A stretch of DNA of 64,000 bases from Asterella californica (taxonomy: Eukaryota; Streptophyta; Marchantiopsida; Marchantiales; Aytoniaceae). Both the position numbers and the translations under genes were made by a program. The stretch is taken from the NCBI GenBank assembly GCA_036924285.1, contig JAYKYS010000007.1, positions 5,952,001 through 6,016,000 of the forward strand, given 5' to 3'. Below, piece by piece: positions 22,701 through 35,169 of this stretch; the stretch's first letter is position 1, and the number at the start of each line of letters is the position of its first letter. Under the pieces are notes generated by a model. That model did not search any database, was not told the origin of the DNA, and worked only from the letters and a program-made list of their open reading frames with translations.

Positions 22701-25700
22701 GAAGAGATCCAGCTCACCGTGCACTGAAAGTCTCTGGAGATAGGAGTGCTTGTCAAAGTTCTCTTCGATGCATCATAAAGGACGAGCTGGTAACCCTGAA
22801 TAGTGGAATGGAGCCAGAAGGGATTAGAGACCGCCACAAGGATAACAGTCGGCCCACTTTAGGTCCTTACTCCTCGGTCGATAGAGGCATCTAGAACGAT
22901 TGGAGAGGAATGACCATCCGAAAGTAGAAGCCTAACATCCTCACCGAGCATTTTAGAAATGGCTACAACTTTCATAGAGAAAACGCGGAGTCATATTGAG
23001 AAAAGTTCGTGCTCATTGTGTTAACCACTCTATGGTGCCCCGCTCAAGGCATCCCGGTAACTTGATAAGTGCTCCACAGAGGTGAGCACACCATAAGTAA
23101 ACCAAAGCAAACGCAGTTACCGTTTAGCGCACCTTAGATTGTGATGAGCTGGTCTCCAATATTGCCATGCCAGCATTACCAACAACATTCTTACCGCCTG
23201 TCATGAAAAGTGTAACATCACGATCAGCCTCGATTTTCAGTCAGTGTGAAACGCTAGTGAAATCTTAGGCTAATAAGACCCGAAGGAGACACTACAATGA
23301 ACACGTATAAGCTTATGAACTCAACAGTGGTGAATCAAAACGTCGTTAACCCTCAACAACAGCATTCCGCTGATAAACTATATGGGCTTGCGTTAGTCTG
23401 CTAGACGGTTACATCGCTGGACAGACTGTGGGTGCGTGGGCATCGCGAGAGAAAGTAAGCTGAGAATCAACCTGATGAATTAGATATCAGCAACTGCAGG
23501 ACAGCCACCGAATGCAAGACCTGCAAGTTCCAGAATTGGGGGAGGATCAACTAAGTGACCGTGAACATAGGCAACTTGGATTCTCCCAAACTCAAGGAAT
23601 ACACGAGGTCTGAAATTAGAGACCTAGTCAAGACAAGCGGCGGCTTGCTTTCCAAAATCCAGCGCATCCTAAATTCTTCATATGGGTCTGAAGACACAAG
23701 ACTGACAAGAGTAAGTAAACAAAGCTCAATGAGACTGAATGAGCTTCTAAACTAGCAGTCTAAGGATTTTTCTTTTTTCTTTTGCAGCTGGCTACTGCTA
23801 CTGACCTGAAGGCTCGGAGCAGAATTGGACACTTCATTTGGTCCCAGCATGTCAGATGCAAATCCTGTCACAGGAGTAACTCCCCGGCCAGATGTGCTCT
23901 GCGTCGCTGGCAGCTTTGGTGGATGATAGCGAAAAGAAGAATTTCCACTCTTCAGCATTACATCCCACCAGGTTTCAAGAGCTAAATGTTAGCATAGCTT
24001 ACTCAACCGGGGAGTAAAGGAAAACATCTGTGGGACGAATATATGCTAGAAGTATACTATGCCGACAGATTCAGGTGTTCACAGCTTTTGTACGAACACA
24101 TGACTCTCTCAAGTTGAGTCGCAATTCTCGCTATACACACTGCTCCCATTAGCGCAGAGTAACAATGGAAAATGGTGTTCTCGACTTTGCAGGATTTAGG
24201 GTTCACGGTCAAACTGACTGCTAGACTAAGTGTACAATTGACACAGGCCCCAGACAACAATATCATACACACCTGCAATTTTTGTTGCTCCATAGCAAAG
24301 AGAGCGGACAGCTTACGAGCTGTGCTTCCGTGGGTTTCTCTGAATACAAAATATAACAAGGATGTCAGTCAAGCATACGCCTCGTGCTTTGCTGGGTTTG
24401 GATTTTGTAGTAGCTCGAAGAGAATGTACTCAGAACACATGTCGTAGCCTTCGACCACAGAACCCGCGACCTGGCTAGCCGGTGCTACAAATTATATCGC
24501 TTGAGAAGTAGAAAAAATAGCACAAAGTGTAGAAGCGGAAGCCACCTGGCAAGGGGAAGACTTAGCCAAGTGGACAAACGACTTGCCATGAAGGACAATG
24601 ATCCTTACCTTCCAAGTTTCAGGTAGGAAAGGCTTAACTAGATGCAATACATGCACTGTCAGGTTGACCCCAAAAGAGTTAGACAACAAGGGCGCTGCTT
24701 TGGGTCTCGACGCCACCCAGCTGAATGTTGTATGCAGTTCCAATGATATCAACGTTTCTATGCCACTGGGAAAGCTTGTATTTTGCATAATACATAATAC
24801 AGTATCTTCATCCCGGTCCCGGAGTGCAAACCTTCGGCTGACAGTTCATTCCTGTTCTTCTTATTCTTCTTGGCATTCAGAGGTGATACCTGCTCTAAAC
24901 TTTAACTTCAGTCTAGGGCCTACCGTTGGGGTGCCTGTAAGGTAGTTCTTGAAGCCAAGTTCTTCAGGATATAATTGACCAAGTTTTGGCTTGCTTAACC
25001 CATTTAGCTTACAACCGCCTTCCTCAACAGTTTTGAGGATGTGGTCCTCTCACATGCAATCGTCTGAAAATTCCAGCCGAAGGTAAGTATATATTTCACT
25101 TTGGGATGGGATCTGTTCCCCAGTTCCAGTGATGGTCAACATTCTCCTTGTCCCGTTGAAAACCACTACTGCATATCTACAGACATTTGCTTCCAGCCCC
25201 TACATATCACACCATGTTTTACATAGGGTAATCATCATTTAGAGCTTCTTGGCCGATTCTTCCAACCCAACAAAGTCATTCTCGAACATCAGACAGAGCT
25301 GCGACACGTATTCCTCAGCTGAATGATCTACCCATACACCGATAGACTGCTCCCTGTGCAACAAAAATCATATTGACTCCCTATGCCAGCAAATCATATT
25401 GACGGAAATGTTGAATAGGTTTGGTGAAAGAGGGCAGCCTCGGCCATGACGGTAGAAGAGACAACGAGTGATCTCGAATGTGGGATACATTGCATTTGAG
25501 AGCTCAGTTAATCACTAAAAGTTGATTTGGGGAATTCCACATTTGACTTGAGAGAATGAGCAGGACGTAGAACCTATCAAACAATCCAACTTGAGCTCAA
25601 CCTATTCGAAACAAATAAAAACAACAATCCTTAGAACCAACTGAATTTACTTCCGAACATGATACCGTAGCAACCTTTGCAACAGGGAAAATCGGATATA

Positions 25701-25974
25701 ATGTATCCCCTCGCCCCTACATTAGTGCTGAAACTCCCTCCACCGGATCTTCGTTCCTAATGCACTATACAACAGTAACTGCAAAGGACATCGAAGCCCG
25801 AGCGAGAGGGTCAGCTCATTCATCAGGATTTAAGTTCAACAATGATTCTGAATGTGACAGACGCAGCAGTCAGTCACCGGTTGATTATCCTCAAGTAACA
25901 GTGTGTCAGTTTTTCAGATCAATTCACTCTGATTAAACATCCAGGGGAGGAGCTAAGAAAGGATGCAGATACAC

Positions 25975-26009
<35 letters not shown>

Positions 26010-26057
26010 CCCGTCAGAGAGGGGCGGGCTGTTTGCGCCACCGTAATCTCGCTCCAT
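16758..26057 (-). CDS. FKBP15: FKBP15-type protein (WH1 + FKBP + coiled coil), 16 exons
   Basis: Exons on the minus strand: 26057-26011, 24339-24273, 23949-23806, 23520-23472, 23197-23133, 22795-22718, 22348 to about 22256, 22149-22039, 21706-21608, 21446-21374, 21301-21236, 20127-20027, 19775-18513, about 18036-17724, 17493-17253 and 17142-16758. All junction phases agree and the total gives about 1,064 residues. Residues about 1-85 hold a Gly/Ser-rich leader with RKLSALFAMEQ and GNSSFRYHPPK, matching the animal FKBP15 start. A WH1-like domain follows (GYQLVLYDASKRTL, NQSWSALF). Next is the FKBP domain, from about residue 225 to 346 (GLEQGVIGM, RRLLIVPPDLAYGSSGEP, LFFDVTV). Then come the conserved LIDRMAKL motif (about 428-434), a Pro/Ser-rich linker, a coiled coil (LMLAENRELRRRLAEYKNQ) and an acidic end (KLYWDD). 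Animal FKBP15 acts with actin and early endosomes; the plant role is unknown. This is not the small ER-type FKBP15-1/-2 of Arabidopsis. The exon 7 end and exon 14 start are least certain. Confidence 0.85.
24437..24492. repeat. Diverged copy of the 39.3-kb repeat in intron 1
   Basis: CATGTCGTAGCC-TCGACCACA, then CCTGGCTAGCCGGTGCTA matches the unit duplicated at 39264-39459 apart from scattered changes. It lies in intron 1 of the FKBP15-type gene. Confidence 0.7.
25979..26006. repeat. (AG)14 microsatellite at the 5' end of intron 1
   Basis: Fourteen AG units on the plus strand are read as a pure (CT) tract on the transcribed strand, starting four bases inside intron 1 of the FKBP15-type gene (donor GTGACTCTCT). 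Confidence 0.95.
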
Positions 26058-28162
26058 GATTCTTCCAGAATACGATTTGCTCCGATTAGCAACTGAAGGA
26101 AACGAATGACCAAATGAAATGAATCCTGACTACGGGTCCATCTCTTCCAACGACGAAGAAGAACTTAAACAGCTGGCCTTTCCAGGCGAAACAAGCCGGA
26201 CCAACTGAACAGAATACAAGCAGCGATCGGAAGCTAAGATCGGCTCTGTGCAGTACGATCAAAGATGTGTACCAACTAGAATATCCCACTCAAAGCAGAG
26301 CGTTTGTTCTACTAATGCATTCTCACTCACTAACGGAGCCAGTAGTAAATGGAGAATGTGAGCCTGAAGTGGACGTACAGTGCAGATACGAATGGGAGGG
26401 AGGAAAGGAGAGCATGCGACATTGAATCTAAGAGGTAACACACTAAGAGTATTATAGTACATTGCATAATATCATCGGAGGATCAGACCAAACCCAAGCA
26501 AAGCAACGAGTTAAGCCAGACGTTCCGACACAAGACAGGTAGAATCTCGAGATGCACGAGACAGCGATAGACAAGGACGGCTAAAGGCAACGTCAGGAAG
26601 GGACGGCAGTTTTCCTTGACATGGATATAAACCAAATCGCTTTAGCGAATTTGTTTACTGTTTAGCGAATCTATTACTAGCAATAGAGGGTGTCAAAGTG
26701 AAGAAAAAATAGTATCTAAAGGGCAAAGGAATAATATCTGTAACTCTTTAACCTTAGTTTATAATGGAAATGGAAGGGTACTTTGTTGAGGGTTCGTAAT
26801 TTAATTTCTGCTAGATTTAAAGAGGGTTTTTTTAAGTTATCCGTTTGAATTCAATTTGAAAAATATGAATAAGATGAAAACAATCAATGTGTCACTTTAT
26901 TTGCTATGATGAATACTTCTTGTTTGAATACGTACGAGAATTACGTTTCTTAAATATGCTCGTGTAAGATTTCCAGGTCGATACATTTAAGTTTCGACTT
27001 AGAACTAGATCAAAACAAAATCTCACTTCTAAAAGTTTAAAAAAACCAGTAAACTTTGAACGCATGTAGCATCACGAGTATAGCTCTAAATCTCATGATT
27101 TCAATTGCTCTAGAAAGCGCTTCTCGTGATATTTACAACAAGACCAAAAACTGACTGTAGGAAGTTACACCGAGTCAAAGTATTCATAAAATTGATGTTT
27201 CACTCCAGTTCGAAACAACAGTGGCAGATATGGCTAACGAAAAAGATATAAAAATGTAAGAGTAATTGAGTTAGATTCGAATAAATTATTTACCAATAAC
27301 CATTCAGTTACATTGCAACCATAGCTCATTGTTTTATCCTCTAAACCTCTTCTCCCCGTCAAGGAAAGTTGGATGTTTGTTATGAAATAGACTTTTTTTT
27401 CCCAGGACACGACTTCTGTCTTATGTCCCGGAGAGCATGGTTTCCGCATAGTATTTAAAGTTTTTCCACTAATCTCGACATGCAAATAATATTAAAATAG
27501 ATATATAAGTTTTTGAAAAGAATAATATATACTATTGAAAACTTAATATTTTATATATTTCTCACTAATCATTCTCAATAATAACTTATTTGAATAGTCC
27601 GACCTAGAAGTTTTATAACCACTCTCGACACTATCTATCTGAGCTAATTGCACCTTCAGATTTTCCTCCTATTCTCCATGCTTGTCTTCTTTTTCTTTCC
27701 CACCAAAAGATCAGAGTGCATGTATTCTTTAGGTGGAATTACATAAAAATAAGCGTGCATAATTATTCACATGAGTGCATGTATATTCTGGATAGAATTA
27801 CATAAACATAAAGCGTGTATAAGTATTCACATGAGTTCAGTTCACTTCATATATTACAGTGTTTTACTTTTTAGATGAAATATTTTATCTCAATATTTTA
27901 CTTTACAACGAACCAGATACCATCTTCGAGTGTTCAAAGTATAATTTAATTCTTAAAATGTCTCTCTAAATCTTCTGTGAAATAATATCTCCTCCGCTAT
28001 TCAGAAAAGGATGTTTCGGTTTTGAACTCCTGGCGTCATGTCTCTTGACGAAATCAGTTGTCACTATACTAACTTCAATGTTTATAAAAAATCAAGTTAT
28101 GTAATGATTTCAATATAGCAAGATTATCTTCACGCGGCAAGTGTCCGAAGGCTTGTGGAAAA
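26058..28162. other. Upstream region of the FKBP15-type gene and AT-rich intergenic DNA
   Basis: The 5' UTR and promoter of the minus-strand gene should lie in the first part (about 26058-26650); no TATA box was confidently assigned. Further right the sequence is AT-rich with no supported gene. Confidence 0.4.
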
Positions 28163-28404
28163 ATGTACACAGAGAAATGGACATACATACATGGTTCATT
28201 ATTCTTACGCACAGAAATGTGTGCCTTGCAGTACCCTGCCTATATAGTCATTGCCAAAAGTAGTAAACAGTACAATGAAAAACGAGGTGCTGAAGGAAAG
28301 AAAGACTTTAATTTTCAATGGGAAAATCCGCTTGTCTTCTTCCTTCCTATGCAAAACTTGTTCACTTTTTCCATTTTTCGATTGAGGAGGAAAATATGCA
28401 GGGG

Positions 28405-28460
28405 TTTAATTTATTAGCTAATTCTTCTTGCAGAAAAGATTAGATAATAAATTAAGTTTA
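28405..28460. repeat. Two-hairpin repeat, partial copy D
   Basis: TTTATTAGCTAATTCTTCTT and AAAAGATTAGATAATAAATT form a diverged hairpin 1. The following 60 bases include TTTTGCAGCACAG, similar to the flank of copy E (CTTGTGCAGCACA). Confidence 0.55.
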
Positions 28461-28756
28461 TAAATAATTAATATATAAATAATTTCAGATTCTCGGACGT
28501 GTATCTTTTGCAGCACAGCAGTCTGCTAATGCCTTATGGTTTATATCCTTATCTTCTCGACATACTAAAAAAAGAATTTCTATTTTTGAAAAAAAATCAA
28601 ATTGACATGTCTAGATATAAACATACGTTTCTAGGGAAAGCACACTTGGATCTTGTGCACAAAAAAGAACCATAAAAACTTCACGCAAAACGAGTCTCAT
28701 GCCATCATAAACAGTTCTCTCTGCGGACAAAAAAAAATGTCCTTAATAATTTTGAT

Positions 28757-28845
28757 TTATGATCTAACCCTTCCAAGAAAAAGAGTAAAGAAATAAATTA
28801 AAAGATATGTATATTCTCCTTCTTCCGAACTTGGAAGAGGTATAT
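28757..28845. repeat. Two-hairpin repeat, copy B
   Basis: Hairpin 1 starts TTATGATCTAACCCTTCC and its right arm has decayed. Hairpin 2, CTTCTTCCGAACTTGGAAGAG, is well kept at about 28819-28839. Between them, AAATTAAAAGATATGTATAT matches copy C nearly base for base. Confidence 0.7.
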
Positions 28846-29039
28846 ATGGACGAATAATCATGTTCAATCAAACTTCTGGACCTTCTGCTCTCTTCGAGAT
28901 ATCAGAAATGATATAAGTGTTATATCAATATTTTAAATTAAGTAAAAAAAATCTAAATAATATTTAAATATTAGTTGTTAGTTGTTCTAAGAATGTTGGA
29001 AACGTTGTTAAAAATCTGATAAGTGGATTGCTGGATTTT

Positions 29040-29130
29040 GCGCTTCAGAGGATACAAGTGCGGGAGGGTGCTGCACTAAATCACTGCATTCATAACGGGA
29101 AGGGTTAGGTAATAAATCAATGGGTTAAGG
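29040..29130. repeat. Two-hairpin repeat, partial copy F
   Basis: TTGCGCTTCAGAGGATACAA and GGGAAGGGTTAGGTAATAAA correspond to sequence upstream of and in hairpin 1 of copy A (TTGCGCTTCAGAAGGTACAA near 9074). The family unit is therefore longer than the two hairpins. Confidence 0.6.
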
Positions 29131-29509
29131 TTGCAGCCCTCTTCTAATATGCATCCAAAGTGTTCTTTTGGCTGAGAGAAGAAAAACAACAAACATCAAA
29201 ACAAACTACAAAATTTTAATCAAAGATTGGTTGAAATCTGGTTTCAAAAATGGATAGTGAAAAATACATCGACAGTATTTACAGATAATAGTGGTGCTTG
29301 TTTGGATTCAGAGAGAACATGAAGAGGTGGACTTTTAGACAGTCAAAGTTTTCTAAATTTAAATAGTTAAATTTAAATGACTAAATTTATTCTACACTGC
29401 TTCTTTTGATTACGCGTTGTCATTACAGTCACTGAAAACCCATAAGCAACATCCCGGGACTGAACCTCTTTTTGATATTAATGCTTGCTTTCCACGAGTA
29501 ATAATATTT

Positions 29510-29605
29510 TCAATTTATAACTTAACCCTTCCAAGAGGAAAAGTTAAGACATAAGTTAAAAGCTATGTATATTTTCTCTCTTCCAAACTTGGGAGAGAGT
29601 GAATA
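29510..29605. repeat. Two-hairpin repeat, copy C
   Basis: TTTATAACTTAACCCTTCC plus GGAAAAGTTAAGACATAAGT make hairpin 1, and CTCTCTTCCAAACTTGGGAGAGAG makes hairpin 2 (given here in outline as two arms around AAACTT). The order and spacing equal copies A and B. Confidence 0.7.
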
Positions 29606-29609
29606 TGCA

Positions 29610-31980
29610 AGGAAGTAAAGTAAATACTTCACAAGCTGGTGAGTAAGGAGACAACGTCATGTCACTTTTCACTTTTCACTTTTCTTTTTCCCTAAAGATC
29701 TGTCAAAAGGAAAAATATATTTTGATCCTCAGTTCATTCTTCTTATTTTAAAGACCTTGGAATATCTGTTACCATGAGGTCACCTCCCTGCCTTGCCTGT
29801 TGCTGCTCTGGCGGTCCTCGGTTCAGATTTCTTCTCCATGCAAACGACGCTGCATCAGTTAGGCCCACTCAAACCTCCTTACGTAACCAAAATTTCAGGA
29901 GTCAATTAGGGTCTCTTCCGACTATGTCCTTAGTGAGCTTAAGAGACATTGTCAGATTGGTTTGGTAATAAGAATTGATTTCTGACTGTACTTTCGCAAG
30001 TGTGTTAATAGCATATTTGTCAGCATATAGCATCTCCACGGTTTTTGGCTGGGGTACCTCAGAGCTAGCATTTCCGTGTTTTTTGCTTACAGGAACTCTG
30101 TCAGGCGGACGTGTGGATACTCAAAAAAATACGCGAACTCTCTGCATCTTCATGGGAGCGCGAAGGGTGGTAGCTGAACTGGAACTCTCCGTGCCTTCGT
30201 GGGAACGCGAGGGGTGGTAGCTGCAGTTCAGGAAAATGTTATACAATCTCGGAAAGAGTATTAGCAAACATCAACCGAGAGGAAAGTGAAAAACACCGAA
30301 CAGCGCCCTTCTGGAAAGCTACTTTTGTAGGAGGATATTGCTTGCTAATGGACATGCCAGCCTGCTGTGAGGCAGCAACAGCAGCAAACATCATTTGTTG
30401 ACTCTGCACTTAGACACTACGTCAAACCAAGAATTATTGGAAAGAAATCAGAACTGACTTATCACACTCATCCGAGACAGTCAATAACAGGTCCATCTTC
30501 GAATAGGAAAATCTCATGTTCGCCCATGTACTGATTTTAAGTAATGTACAAAGGAGAATCGGATAAGTTGGTTATGTAGCCATAACTCGGGATGTGCGAA
30601 GCTTCTTACAAAACACAGAGTGAGAGAATCTAACGTGGGTGAAGAGAAACAACATATATCAGTCAAATGGCAGCGTAACAGTTCAACGTTTTGCTAATAT
30701 TCTTCTCTCACAAACCGACGATATCGTTCTCAAAGAGGATGTTTTCCTTGGGTCGAATGTGGAAGCGCTTATTTTCAGCGCTTATTTTCGTGCACTTGAT
30801 CGTGAACGTTGCGATATATTCCTCGTAGTTGAGGATCACTGTGGAAGAAATGCGACGGTCTCGATTGTCTAGTACACGAGGTCATCTTACGATAGCAAGA
30901 CTTGATAGCACGATCCTGACGCGATCTGGTAGCGCGTCTTTTACTTTCATTGTGATGAATTGCCAAGTGGAATTGACGCGAAACGATTGTGAAGGCACGT
31001 GAGACTATCTTTTTTCTGAAAATCAAGAAGGTAAACAATATGTGATGGGAAGACGGTAACTATCACGACTGCAGTAGTTACAACAAGCTGCAGGACTGGC
31101 AGCTGTACCCTTCAGGTCCGGTGGGAACCATTAGTCGCGTTAAAGGGTATAGTCGGAAGAGACCCTTAGGCCCATTCAAAGCTCTCCACGTAAGAAACAT
31201 CACAATAGTCAACTGGGGCCACTCAAACCTCTTCACGTAACGAGAATTTACAAGACGTCCGAGTGAAAACGTAAAACTTTCACCGCTTTCAAAGTACTAG
31301 TTTTGCGTCCATCGACTGTAAACATCAACTGGCTGTAATTTTAAACAGTTCTCAAAAGATTAGTTGTACTTGCATAGACTGCAAAGATCAAATGACTGTA
31401 AATTTTACGGATCACCTCAAGAGGTGGTGCGTAAAATTTAAAAACAAAATGTCTGTACAAAGTTTTTAAGGAGTTACAGAAATCCTGGACGGACAAGTTG
31501 CGAGTGACTTTACTATTATGGGGTGCCAAAATTTGAAAAAAATATTTTTCAATGAGTACGAGACAAAACGTCATAATTTTGACTAAGATAATATTGTGTA
31601 AAACAGTGGTCTATTTTCTATTGTTTTCTTGAATGAAGGTTGTGTTCTCTTCATTAAATTTTAAATTTTTAACACAGATAATAATTATTCAGAGGAATCC
31701 ACTCTCTATTGAAAAAAAATAAAGACAGACAAAAAGAGTGAAATCATTTAAAATAACGTAAGTGATGTTTTCCTGCAAACACCTTTGGAAGTAGCAGCAA
31801 GAACAACGACGGACGTCTGACCAAAATCATAATTGGCTCTCACAGATCTCGAATCTTCCAAAATAGTAAACACGCGATGCAATGAATAACCAACGGATGG
31901 AAGACCTCATCAAGACTTACAAGGGAAAGAAGGACCCGAAAGACCAAGCAACTAACGTCCCGAAGGGAAGAACACCGGGG
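29610..31980. other. Intergenic DNA with short duplications
   Basis: No supported gene. A 47-bp direct duplication lies at 30135-30226. Phrases such as GGCCCACTCAAACCTCCTTA (near 29860) recur in changed form near 31165 and 31218, so older repeats are present. A 13-bp tandem (GCGCTTATTTTCA) occurs near 30767-30792. Confidence 0.5.
30135..30226. repeat. 47-bp direct tandem duplication
   Basis: GAACTCTCTGCATCTTCATG at 30135 is repeated with a few changes from 30182 (GAACTCTCCGTGCCTTCGTG). Both copies end in GGGTGGTAGCTG. Confidence 0.85.
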
Positions 31981-31999
31981 CCAAGTCCCACTATCAGTA

Positions 32000-34450
32000 G
32001 CTCTAAGGTCACCTATCGTCCTTATAGTATCAAACTCAGGTAAGTCAAAACTCCTGCATACAACAAGTGCACATGAACTAGCATCGCTTACTGCAATTGC
32101 TCTCCGGTGGACCGCGTCTGCTAAAGCTCTCTGTAGAGTAACGAAAACTCGCTGTCTAAAAAACGTAGTGCAAAAAGAAAGAAAAAGTGATACCTATTGA
32201 CGTCTCTCATGGTAGACTATAGCACAATCTCATAGGAGACGTCGAACTCCAAAGCTGTCGATTCGTATATTTCCAAGGCTAAGGGGATGAAGCGTTGTCC
32301 CACTTGCATACTCTTATACTTGGTCATCTTCGCTACTGCTACCACGCCTGCAACCCATCCTAAGGGGATGAGTGATCACATGTGCCGTCACTGAGTCCCG
32401 TGTCGGATCCATGACAATCACATCTGTCACTGAGACCTCATTCTACCTCATCATGTACATGTCAGCTCTCACTGATCCTCTCATCAGAAAGACATACCAA
32501 CGTTCTCTCGTCGTCATGTAACGGCTCTCTCATGCTACGACAAACACGACGTCTCTGATGACATCGTGGGTAGCTATCCGCTCTCCACGTGAGGACAGCG
32601 AGCAAGATGTCGAGCGAGACACCGCACTCGTAGGTGGACAGTGCCGAAGCAACAGGCTAGACTAAGCTTAGACGGAACCTCGTCGTTGTAGAGAAGATAG
32701 TCAGTGCTCTAATGCAAGACCGAGCTATGAGTCAAGAGCTTGCTCCCTTGTCCGAACAATAGCTGAGTTGAGCTCTAGTATCTTGTGAGATGGAAGGATC
32801 CACTAAGAGCGCATGAAGAACCTGCTGGAAGCGATGTCTCGTCAGAGAAGACTGTAGTACGTGAGATCTATCGGTAGCTAGGGTATCGAATCGAAAGTAT
32901 GCTTCACGTGCCTCAAGAGTCAAACTATCTCTTACCTCACGGAGACACATATGTAGTGGATAAGAACCATCCTCCACCTCTGTCACATAGCTCTCTAGAA
33001 TAGATCTATCTCGCACGAAAAAACGACAACAGAGCTAAGATGCTGAGAGGGCCCAACTACCCAAAAAGACTGTCGGAGCAATTTCCTCCATGGATAATAA
33101 GCCCATTCCGTCACATGATATCAGCAAAGATGTCTACTTACGTGCGAGAGGTCATGCCACACAGTCAAAGGTCTTGAGAGAGAAGTCCTCTGTATCCATC
33201 GGTATTCCGAGGATGCGTAAACCATCTCTAGGTGTAACAAATCCTTCTGGGAGGTGGAGGTCCAACGATATATCTATGGGAGACCAAGCTTTGCACTTTG
33301 ACACCTTCACTCCCAGTCTTACCAAGACTAATTGAGAGACGAGGTGATCAAGACAACACAGACTTGATCCGCCGAACTTACGATATGCGTGTCATCAACT
33401 AGAGATGAAAAAATACAACTTGGAGCAGTCAATGCGATCGCCAAGAGAGCTCTATAGTGAGCTAAGACAAAGAGAGGTCTCCCTGCCGAGTATCTGCAGC
33501 AGAGTTGATGACTTTAACCTCCTCTGTCGAATGATCGTGTTGGTAATAAAGAGAGAAGGAAGAATCATAAAACAATCACACGAAGAGAACGAGACTCATC
33601 AAAGACCTATCGCTATCCATGAGCTCCCTAAAGATAGAAGCGCAAGAAACGTTATTAAAAGTGTTTTTCACGTCCACTTGTAAGACAATCCAATCGAGAC
33701 GAATGTCTAAGAGAGCTCTAATGTCAAAGAACACGGACTCACAATCTCCAGGCGACGCAATTCCAAACTGATATAGACAAAGATGATCTTGAAAATTATC
33801 TCGAAGTTGAAGAACAATGATATGACTAATAAATCGTAAAAAATTATCTTCGATGACTATCGGTCGAATCTCTTCATCATCTTTCGTCATGGTCAAAAGT
33901 CTAACTGTCTCCAATACCTGAGTTATAGAATGAAGAATATGTCCTTGAGCTACTGTTGCCGCTACTTGGAAAAGCTCTGTGAAACCACTAGAAGTGTCGT
34001 ATGTCTAAAAACATTCTCGTAAGTTCTCGTAGACCATCTTAGACATACCTCTAGAAGATAGACGTGGAGTTGTACACAAGACTTGGACAAACAAGGATCT
34101 ATAGAGACATAATGGCTCTTCATACTGATAATCTTGAACCTCAGGTGGTGGAGGATCACCCAGTCAAAGACAAAAGAAACACAACGAAATGATCATCTCC
34201 TCAGTAGACATGTCACTGACAAAAGATGCATGCTCTAGCAGCTCTATTATACTCTCCAATATGACATAACATTCTATAACGTCGTATGCGGACGAAAGAC
34301 GAGACATCACATGTTAAGACAGACTCACTCATATTTCGAACCGCACATATTGATTCCTCTTGTAAGACCGTCCAATCACCTGCACAGAATCTCCAAAGAC
34401 GAGCTGTCATCTCCTAATGTTTTTCTTCGGTCACCTCAAGTTTCACAGAG
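32000..34450 (-). pseudogene. Non-LTR (LINE-type) retrotransposon, decayed
   Basis: The best frame (33576-33914) has the reverse transcriptase landmarks IRPIVIEDNFLRFISH, CLYQFGIASPG and WIVLQVDVKNTFNN, where DVKNTFN is the Asp-containing motif A region. Downstream in other frames come ADTRQGDLSL (about 33430-33460) and the catalytic LVDDTHIV (33382-33402), then CKAWSPIDI and LRILGIPMDTEDF (about 33170-33300). A distal part near 32370-32420 reads VTDVIVMDPTRDS and ITHPL, which resembles the C-terminal, possibly nuclease-like, part of some LINE-type proteins. Many frameshifts, no LTRs. 5' end uncertain. Confidence 0.72.
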
Positions 34451-34559
34451 GCACCAACGAGAAAATAAGAAGAACAGTAACCATACCACCTCTTCCCTAA
34501 TGTTCCATGCCAACATGTCGAGAGGTAGATGAAACGCATGTTTCATCTCGTCATGAAGA

Positions 34560-35090
34560 GCAGGTAATACAAACAAGAAAAATTTATTTCGAACAATCTC
34601 AAAATAATGTCAGAGTGGACTCTCAACCATTCCCACAACTCAAGAAGAACTCCAAGAAGAAAACTAACTGTATCATAATAATTACACTTGCAAATTTTTA
34701 TCTTCGATATCTCATGTGATCTTATCATATGTCTTGTGCATCTTTCACATATGAGATATTATTCTTTACAAAAGAAATAATTAATTAAATATTGAAGATG
34801 GTGTGTCAATCTCATGAGAGAAAGAGTACCATAACTAAAAAAGAGATGCTATCTAACTAAACGATACTTGTAATAAAAATATTTCAAAAAATACTCAAAA
34901 AAATAATTTTAATATATAAAAATAAAACACACTAAATGTAACAAAAAAATCTCTCAAAAATCTTAAAACAAAAATTCTAGAATCTTAAAACTCAAAAAAA
35001 TCTAAAAATATTCAAAAATATTTAATATTTATTTATTTCTTCACAAAATATAATAATTCTATAAATAATTATAAAAAAAAACTTCCATAA
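34560..35090. other. Very AT-rich stretch
   Basis: Runs of A and T with motifs such as AAAATATTCAAAAATATT; no gene or clear repeat unit. Confidence 0.6.
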
Positions 35091-35121
35091 CCCAACCCAA
35101 CCCACTCCACCCTCTCACTAT

Positions 35122-35155
35122 CCCTCTCCTCTCCTCTCCTCTCCTCTCCTCTCCT
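35122..35155. repeat. (CTCCT)n microsatellite
   Basis: About six CTCCT units in a longer pyrimidine-rich tract (35085-35185). Confidence 0.9.
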
Positions 35156-35169
35156 ACACTCCCTAACTC

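Noticed and set aside
24492..24945. A possible coding exon on either strand in intron 1 of the FKBP15-type gene
   Set aside because: Frames such as the minus-strand 98-codon one look protein-like at first, but the WH1 region is fully explained by exons at 23.5-22.0 kb and the exon 1 to exon 2 phase (26011 to 24339) is complete without it.
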